Below, in pieces: positions 60,005-64,000 of a DNA stretch of 64,000 bases (the first letter of the stretch is position 1; each line of letters begins with the position of its first letter). This DNA comes from Candidatus Eremiobacter antarcticus (lineage in GTDB: Bacteria > Vulcanimicrobiota > Vulcanimicrobiia > Eremiobacterales > Eremiobacteraceae), in assembly GCA_003244105.1 (NCBI GenBank), contig QHBK01000003.1, forward strand, positions 1-64,000, in the 5' to 3' direction. Both the position numbers and the translations under genes were made by a program. The notes beneath the pieces are model-generated. The model saw nothing but the letters and a program-made list of their open reading frames with translations. It made no database searches and was not told the origin of the DNA.

Positions 60005-60694
60005 ATGCGTAGACATCTTTGGGCGTTTGGAGTCGTCGTCGGCGTCGTCGTGGTTTTTGTGCTCTCGCAGACGCCGCAGTTCCGTTCCGGTGCCAGCGCG
60101 AGTGCTGCCGAACCGACGCCGGCGGTATCCGTGACGACGCTGCCTGCGCTTGCGACCACCGCTCCGCAGACTAGCGCATCGCCGGGTCAGGTGAACCCGT
60201 TCCCGACAGCGACGCAAGCGCCGCCTCCCGTCTACTCCACCATGTCGCCGCAAGACATGGCGGCCCACTCCATCATCCAGGTGAGCGGAGAAGTGGATAA
60301 GCCGCTGACGCTTGCGCTCAAAGACCTCGAACACATGAAACCGACGTCGTTCACCCAGCGCGTCGTCGATCCCGACGGCAAGCGCCGCGTGCACACATTC
60401 ACAGGCGCCTCATTAAGCGATGTGGTCACTGCCGCCCATCCACGCTTTCCGAGTGACATCGCCACACTAGCGCGCAAGTATGTGCTGGTCACCGGCGTGA
60501 GCGGCGCGACGGCGATCGTGGCCTTTCCGGAATTCGAGCCCCAGTTCAACGGCAAGGTCGTCATCCTCGCATACCTTGTCGACTTCAAGAACTTCGCCGG
60601 CCCCGGCTTTGCCATGCTCGCCGTGCAAGAGGACGCCACCACCGCGCGGTTCTTGCCGGTTGCCCGGATCACCGTGGCAGGTCCCTCTATCTAG
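60005..60694 (+). CDS. Membrane-anchored oxidoreductase-molybdopterin-like domain lacking the cofactor Cys
   Basis: 229 residues from the ATG at 60005, with GGAGG four bases upstream. An N-terminal anchor or signal peptide (LWAFGVVVGVVVVFVLS) leads into an Ala/Thr/Pro linker of about 60 residues. A sulphite-oxidase-fold fragment follows: IIQVSGEVDKPLTLALKDLE, RVHTFTGASLSDVVTAA, YVLVTGVSGATAIVAFPE, with a final strand before the stop. Genuine molybdopterin enzymes have a Cys ligand; here there is no Cys anywhere in this region. It is therefore likely a binding or structural version outside the membrane. Confidence 0.72.
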   Translation: MRRHLWAFGVVVGVVVVFVLSQTPQFRSGASASAAEPTPAVSVTTLPALATTAPQTSASPGQVNPFPTATQAPPPVYSTMSPQDMAAHSIIQVSGEVDKPLTLALKDLEHMKPTSFTQRVVDPDGKRRVHTFTGASLSDVVTAAHPRFPSDIATLARKYVLVTGVSGATAIVAFPEFEPQFNGKVVILAYLVDFKNFAGPGFAMLAVQEDATTARFLPVARITVAGPSI

Positions 60695-60764
60695 AATCTG
60701 CCTCGGGGAAGCTCAAGCCGGGAGACCATCGGCAAGCCGCCGTAGAAAACAGCTCATTATTCGT

Positions 60765-60837
60765 GGGGATGTAGCTCAGCTGGTAGAGCGCTTGCTTCGC
60801 ATGTAAGAGGCCAGGGGTTCGAGTCCCCTCATCTCCA
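60765..60837 (+). tRNA. tRNA-Ala (anticodon CGC)
   Basis: 73 bases: acceptor GGGGATG pairs with CATCTCC (one G-T) with discriminator A. The D arm is GCTCAGCTGGTAGAGC, the anticodon arm CTTGC/GTAAG encloses TTCGCAT (anticodon CGC), and the T arm is AGGGG/CCCCT with loop TTCGAGT. The 3' CCA is not encoded. CGC is normally a minor alanine isoacceptor, present in higher-GC genomes. Confidence 0.95.
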
Positions 60838-60943
60838 CATCTGATCCGTAAAGCTTAGTGGTGCGAGATCCGGTCACTGTTCTAACAAATCAGAACGATT
60901 TGAGCGCTCGGGGTAATGTGGCAAAGATTACAAACGTACCGGA

Positions 60944-61234
60944 CTAGAGCTTGAAGATCGCGACTGGGGCGAAAGCGACGACAAGAGCTGCAGCCTGGAG
61001 CGCGAGCGTTCGAGCCGCCCGACCTGCCTTGCTCCAGTCGGCGGTGGCAATGAAAGCCAAAATGAATGGCGCCTGCGCGACGATCAAAAGGTGGAAAACG
61101 TGCGCCGGAGTTCCTTCATCCGGGTCACCCTTGTCCCAACCGGTCGCAACGGCAACGATCACCAGCGCACATGCTATTGCCGACAAGACAATCGGTATGG
61201 TCCCGCTGACGGCGTTGAATCTCTTCCTTTCCAA
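60944..61234 (-). CDS. Small three-span membrane protein
   Basis: 96 residues with three hydrophobic segments: TIPIVLSAIACALVIVAVAT, HVFHLLIVAQAPFILAFIA and ALQAAALVVAFAPVAIF. A charged loop GWDKGDPDEG lies between the first two. AAGGAAGAG directly upstream of the ATG is a good ribosome site. No family recognised. Its size and topology recall small accessory membrane proteins, and it is divergent from the next small membrane gene. Confidence 0.7.
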   Translation of the reverse strand: MERKRFNAVSGTIPIVLSAIACALVIVAVATGWDKGDPDEGTPAHVFHLLIVAQAPFILAFIATADWSKAGRAARTLALQAAALVVAFAPVAIFKL

Positions 61235-61432
61235 GAATCAGCCGCCTCCCTCCAGCGCCACCGTGGCAACGATAGCTTTGTACTACAAAGTAGTTAGAAA
61301 ATCCTCGTTCAACCGGTCCAACAACCTACGCTGTTGGCTGACCGGCCCAGCCCCGAGCGCGTGCTTTGACGCTACAATAACCGAACAACCGGAGGACAGC
61401 CCTTGAAGGGCCGCTCATGAAGAAAATATCAC

Positions 61433-61771
61433 TTGTCGCCATCACTCATCGGTGGCGTCGTGGATCTTGTCGGCACGGGTCTGTTCGCAATTCCGCTCAT
61501 CATGTACATGATCAAGTTCAACCTGGTGCACGCCGCACAAGCGCAATTTCAAGCTGTTATGACGGCAGAGATGCACGCAAACCTGTGGCTCACAATCGTT
61601 CAATCGCTGCCGGGGGCGGCCGGCTCGATTCTAGCCGGGTACGCTGCAGCATGGTTCGCCAAACACGATGAGCTGCTCAACGGAGCATTTTCGGCGTGTT
61701 TTTGCGTCGCGCTTGGTCTTTATGCGTTGCTCGTGGTGCCCACACCGATCCCTTTGTACGACACGTTCTGA
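61433..61771 (+). CDS. Small membrane protein, 5' end probably frameshifted
   Basis: The hydrophobic, protein-like frame reads LIGGVVDLVGTGLFAIPLIM, a loop VHAAQAQFQAVMTAEMHANL, LTIVQSLPGAAGSILAGYAA and FSACFCVALGLYALLVV: about four spans in 112 residues, starting formally at a TTG (61433) without a ribosome site. The well-placed AAGGG plus ATG at 61417 reads MKKISLVAITHRW in another frame and is soon lost. A one-base indel near 61430 would join the ATG to the membrane frame. Function unknown. Confidence 0.55.
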   Translation: MSPSLIGGVVDLVGTGLFAIPLIMYMIKFNLVHAAQAQFQAVMTAEMHANLWLTIVQSLPGAAGSILAGYAAAWFAKHDELLNGAFSACFCVALGLYALLVVPTPIPLYDTF

Positions 61772-61957
61772 TGTTTGTTTTGAGCCCTTCCTTAGGGATG
61801 TTCGGCGGCCACCTGAGGCTTGTGCAAAACCGTCGTAGAGTCACGGTTCTTCGACCCGCGTAAGCAGCTCACCAAGACCCGCGGTGTGATTCAAGTCACG
61901 GCACTTTTCATTCGACGTTCATGAATCGCCGCGCAGGCCGATGCTACGATTAATCAC

Positions 61958-63079
61958 ATGCGAGCACCGAAGATAGGCATCCTGGCTGTTGGCATTTGCG
62001 CGGCGTGGCTGACGGCCTGTGGCGGCGGGTCGAGCGCTGCACTGATCTCACCGCCGGCGCCAAATCCCACGCAATCAGGCGGCAGCCCCTCATTTGTTGC
62101 GACGCCGTTGACGCAGATGGGCGTCTCCGCGACATACCAGGGCTTCCACGGCGGCCTGTATGAAAACGGCAGCAACACTGTCCCACCAGATCACGCTTCC
62201 GCCGGTACGTCGTTCGCGGCAGCCGTCAAACCACGCGACGCGAACGGAAACCCGACTCCCTCCGGCAAGTTCGTGCTGCTGTCCATCGGCATGTCCAACA
62301 CCACCAACGCATGGTGCATCGGACCTCCCCCACATACCACGCCGCTGCCGCCAAGTGGCTGCTTCCCCTACACCTTCATGGGCCAGATTGCGAACGATGC
62401 GAGCATCAACCACACGACGATGGTGATAAAAAACGGTGCGGCGGGCGGGCAGACCGCCGACGTCTGGACCCAAGCCACGGTCTGCCTCCCGAACTACAGC
62501 CCTTGCAACGAGTACGACCGCGTTCGCGACGCTGTTCTGGCCCCAGCAGGTTTGAGCGAGAAACAAGTTGAGGTCGCTTGGCTCTCTGAAGCCGATGCCC
62601 AGCCTGCGGTCTCTCTTCCAGCGAGCGATGCAGACGCATATCAGCTGGAGACGTACCTCGCGGGGGATCTGCGCGCCATGAAGACGCGTTATCCGAATCT
62701 CCTGCTGGTGTTCGTCAGCAGCCGCAGCTACGGTGGATACGCCTCCACCACGCTCAATCCGGAGCCGTACGCCTATGAATCCGGGTTCGCAGCCAAGTGG
62801 CTGATCCAAGCGCAGATCGACCAGATACGCAACGGCGGAGCGGTCGTGGATGCCAAAGCGGGCGATCTGAACTACAACACGGGCGTCGCGCCCTGGATCG
62901 CTTGGGCACCATACACGTGGGCTGACGGCTCAACGCCGCGCGCCGACGGCCTCTTTTGGCTCTCCTCCGACTACTACACGGATGGCACCCACGAATCGCA
63001 GGCTGGAATTCAAAAGCTCGTTGGGCTGCTGATCCCTTTCTTCAAGCAATCGCAATTCACGTCGCCGTGGTTCCTTTAG
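61958..63079 (+). CDS. SGNH/GDSL-like hydrolase lipoprotein
   Basis: 373 residues with a lipoprotein signal: hydrophobic ILAVGICAAW, then the lipobox LTAC with Cys21, followed by a Gly/Ser/Pro-rich linker. The hydrolase core shows FVLLSIGMSNTTN, where GMSN stands for the GDSL nucleophile block. It continues with VIKNGAAGGQTADVWT (block II/III Gly), and DGTHESQAGIQKLVGLL with the Asp and His of block V. Three Cys-x-P segments suggest disulphides. It should be an esterase on the outer side of the membrane acting on acylated polysaccharide or lipid. It stands alone with a 186-base upstream gap. Confidence 0.8.
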   Translation: MRAPKIGILAVGICAAWLTACGGGSSAALISPPAPNPTQSGGSPSFVATPLTQMGVSATYQGFHGGLYENGSNTVPPDHASAGTSFAAAVKPRDANGNPTPSGKFVLLSIGMSNTTNAWCIGPPPHTTPLPPSGCFPYTFMGQIANDASINHTTMVIKNGAAGGQTADVWTQATVCLPNYSPCNEYDRVRDAVLAPAGLSEKQVEVAWLSEADAQPAVSLPASDADAYQLETYLAGDLRAMKTRYPNLLLVFVSSRSYGGYASTTLNPEPYAYESGFAAKWLIQAQIDQIRNGGAVVDAKAGDLNYNTGVAPWIAWAPYTWADGSTPRADGLFWLSSDYYTDGTHESQAGIQKLVGLLIPFFKQSQFTSPWFL

Positions 63080-63116
63080 AGGATTCGACCCGAATACGAT
63101 CAGCGGCGTCACATGG

Positions 63117-63430
63117 TCAGGGTGAGACTCTGTAGCGCGCTTTCATCCCATCCATCAAATGATCGTTCACGGTGCAGTTAAAAACCCGAATACCTGGATC
63201 GTCCGGCACCATGTCGACGATGGCGTGTCGCCATGTCAATCCAATGGAGTCCACGCGGTTGCCCTGTGACAAGACCGTCTGCTCCTCCCACATCGGTGCG
63301 TGGAAGTCGTAGGCGTTCGACGTGCTGAGCAGATTGCCGCGTATTGATTTTCGGATCGCGCATATTCATCGTGAAATAACGACTCGCGCTTTCGTCGAGC
63401 CACCGTGCCGCCCGCGTACCACCGTAGCCT
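63117..63430 (-). pseudogene. C-terminal remnant of a multicopper oxidase
   Basis: On the minus strand one frame reads LLSTSNAYDFHAPMWEEQTV, then VLSQGNRVDSIGLTWRHAIV, then VFNCTVNDHLMDGMKARYRV and a stop at 63117-63119. This resembles the last copper domain of multicopper oxidases, where the T1/T3 motif is HCHxxxHxxxGM. Here it is NCTxxxHxxxGM, missing two ligand His. The adjoining N-terminal piece YFTMNMRDPK lies in another frame, separated at an AAAA run near 63360. There is no start and no upstream copper domain, so it is a relic. Confidence 0.5.
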
Positions 63431-63812
63431 CTAGGTGGCCGCGCCAAACGAGTTGCGCGCCTGCTTCGAGACCCTCCATTCGTCCAGGAGATCAGCCGTG
63501 CGGAACACGACGGCGAGTGGCCGGCCTTTCAGCCGGCACTTCAGCGCCGGCACGCGCGGCGCACGGCCAGGTGATAGGGTAACAGCGTCGGCCCAAACCG
63601 CAAGATTGGCGCTGCCATGAACTCCGAACGGCGCCAGGCCGCGTTCCTCGTGCACATGTGGTCGGCCGATGATGGAGCGGACTAGAGGGGCTGTCCAGGA
63701 AATCGCGTCGGGAAAACGGCTCTTCACACGGGGAACGTGCGACATCGCCGACTCAGCGCGACGTTCCTCACTGCTCTCAACACTGAAAGTCGGAAATAAG
63801 GAGACTGAAAGT
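63431..63812. other. Spacer with no defensible gene
   Basis: A minus-strand frame covering 63431-63907 is open but crosses the clear start of the plus-strand gene at 63813. Its middle part (FGVHGSANLAVWADAVTLSP) could be more of the decayed oxidase or unrelated. I see no promoter pair, hairpin with T-run or RNA gene. Confidence 0.35.
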
Positions 63813-64000
63813 ATGATCATGCGCAACCTAGCAGTCGCTCTTGCGTTTGTCGCGCTCGCGGCGGCGTCGGCAACTGCCGCGCCCACGCCCGTGCCCGGCG
63901 GCGCCAATCAGGTCAAGGCTTTATCCGGAAAGGTCGGAGACACGATCTTCAACGGTGTCCTGCGCATCCAGATCTCCGAGCTGCGAGATGCTACGGCCGA
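63813..64000 (+). CDS. Secreted protein N-terminus, cut by the right edge
   Basis: AAGGAG nine bases before the ATG at 63813 starts a frame reading MIMRNLAVALAFVALAAASA, then TAAPTPVPGG: a signal peptide with cleavage near residue 22-23, followed by NQVKALSGKVGDTIFNGVLR and an IQISELRDA strand. The 62 visible codons run off the window. The mature part looks like the first strands of a small beta-rich domain; no family is recognised. Confidence 0.75.
   Translation, partial: MIMRNLAVALAFVALAAASATAAPTPVPGGANQVKALSGKVGDTIFNGVLRIQISELRDATA

Noticed and set aside
63431-63907. 158-codon minus-strand frame at the right end
   Set aside because: It runs through the ribosome site and signal peptide of the plus-strand gene at 63813, and no continuous family pattern is visible.

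Overview
This is a stretch of bacterial chromosome, roughly 60% GC by eye, with short intergenic gaps, many 1-4 bp start/stop overlaps (ATGA, GTGA, TGATG) and Shine-Dalgarno sites. The gene content suggests an aerobic, heterotrophic, non-photosynthetic bacterium that makes its own pyrimidines and lipoate-dependent 2-oxoacid dehydrogenase and decorates its surface with glycans. Protein style and gene mix resemble poorly cultured soil lineages such as Eremiobacterota (WPS-2). That placement is a guess from memory and could not be tested here.

Region 1-6,950 is accessory: the edge of an IS481-like insertion sequence, a frameshifted secreted protein with an IPT/TIG-like domain, two secreted proteins that share a cysteine-containing 'YRVDG' domain, a decayed TPR regulator, and a secreted protein built from two copies of one domain. 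Region 7,000-8,934 holds tRNA-Glu, a CAT-anticodon tRNA that overlaps the end of eno, eno and ndk. Region 8,983-10,626 has a MerR-MEDS regulator divergent from birA. Region 10,653-17,164 is one compact operon with E1alpha, E1beta, E2 and E3 of a branched-chain-type 2-oxoacid dehydrogenase followed by lipB and lipA, so the enzyme and its lipoylation are made together. Next come an aldehyde dehydrogenase plus thiolase pair, a Nudix hydrolase, an archaemetzincin-like protein without its catalytic Glu, acpS-nnr, ligA, two PilZ proteins, uvrA, a HAD phosphatase and an M28 peptidase.

Region 33,344-41,968 is a surface-glycan operon on the minus strand: rfbF and rfbG (CDP-4-keto-6-deoxyglucose), a C-methyltransferase, a NeuD-like acyltransferase, a CmcI-like methyltransferase, a DegT aminotransferase, a GT2 and a GT-C membrane transferase. 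A second GT2 lies divergently. Region 42,980-49,879 carries uvrB, then prs-rplY-pth, a degenerate amino-acid-kinase-like protein and another GT-C transferase. Region 49,876-53,019 is a pyrK-pyrD-pyrF-pyrE operon. After it come a 45-residue gene with its own terminator, a SIMPL protein, thpR, an OmpR-type two-component system, a DUF4097-like envelope protein, two alpha/beta hydrolases, an oxidoreductase-like beta domain, tRNA-Ala(CGC), small membrane proteins, an SGNH lipoprotein, a multicopper-oxidase remnant and the start of a secreted protein.

The strongest leads are: genes whose conserved N-termini lie upstream of any ATG/GTG/TTG (pth with CTG, a GT2 with ATT/ATC); pseudoenzymes (archaemetzincin HALGH, kinase-fold protein beside pth); a tRNA whose first ten bases encode the end of enolase; a predicted CDP-linked amino, C-methyl 6-deoxysugar pathway; and a 45-aa gene divergent from the pyr operon across a perfect 6-1-6 palindrome.
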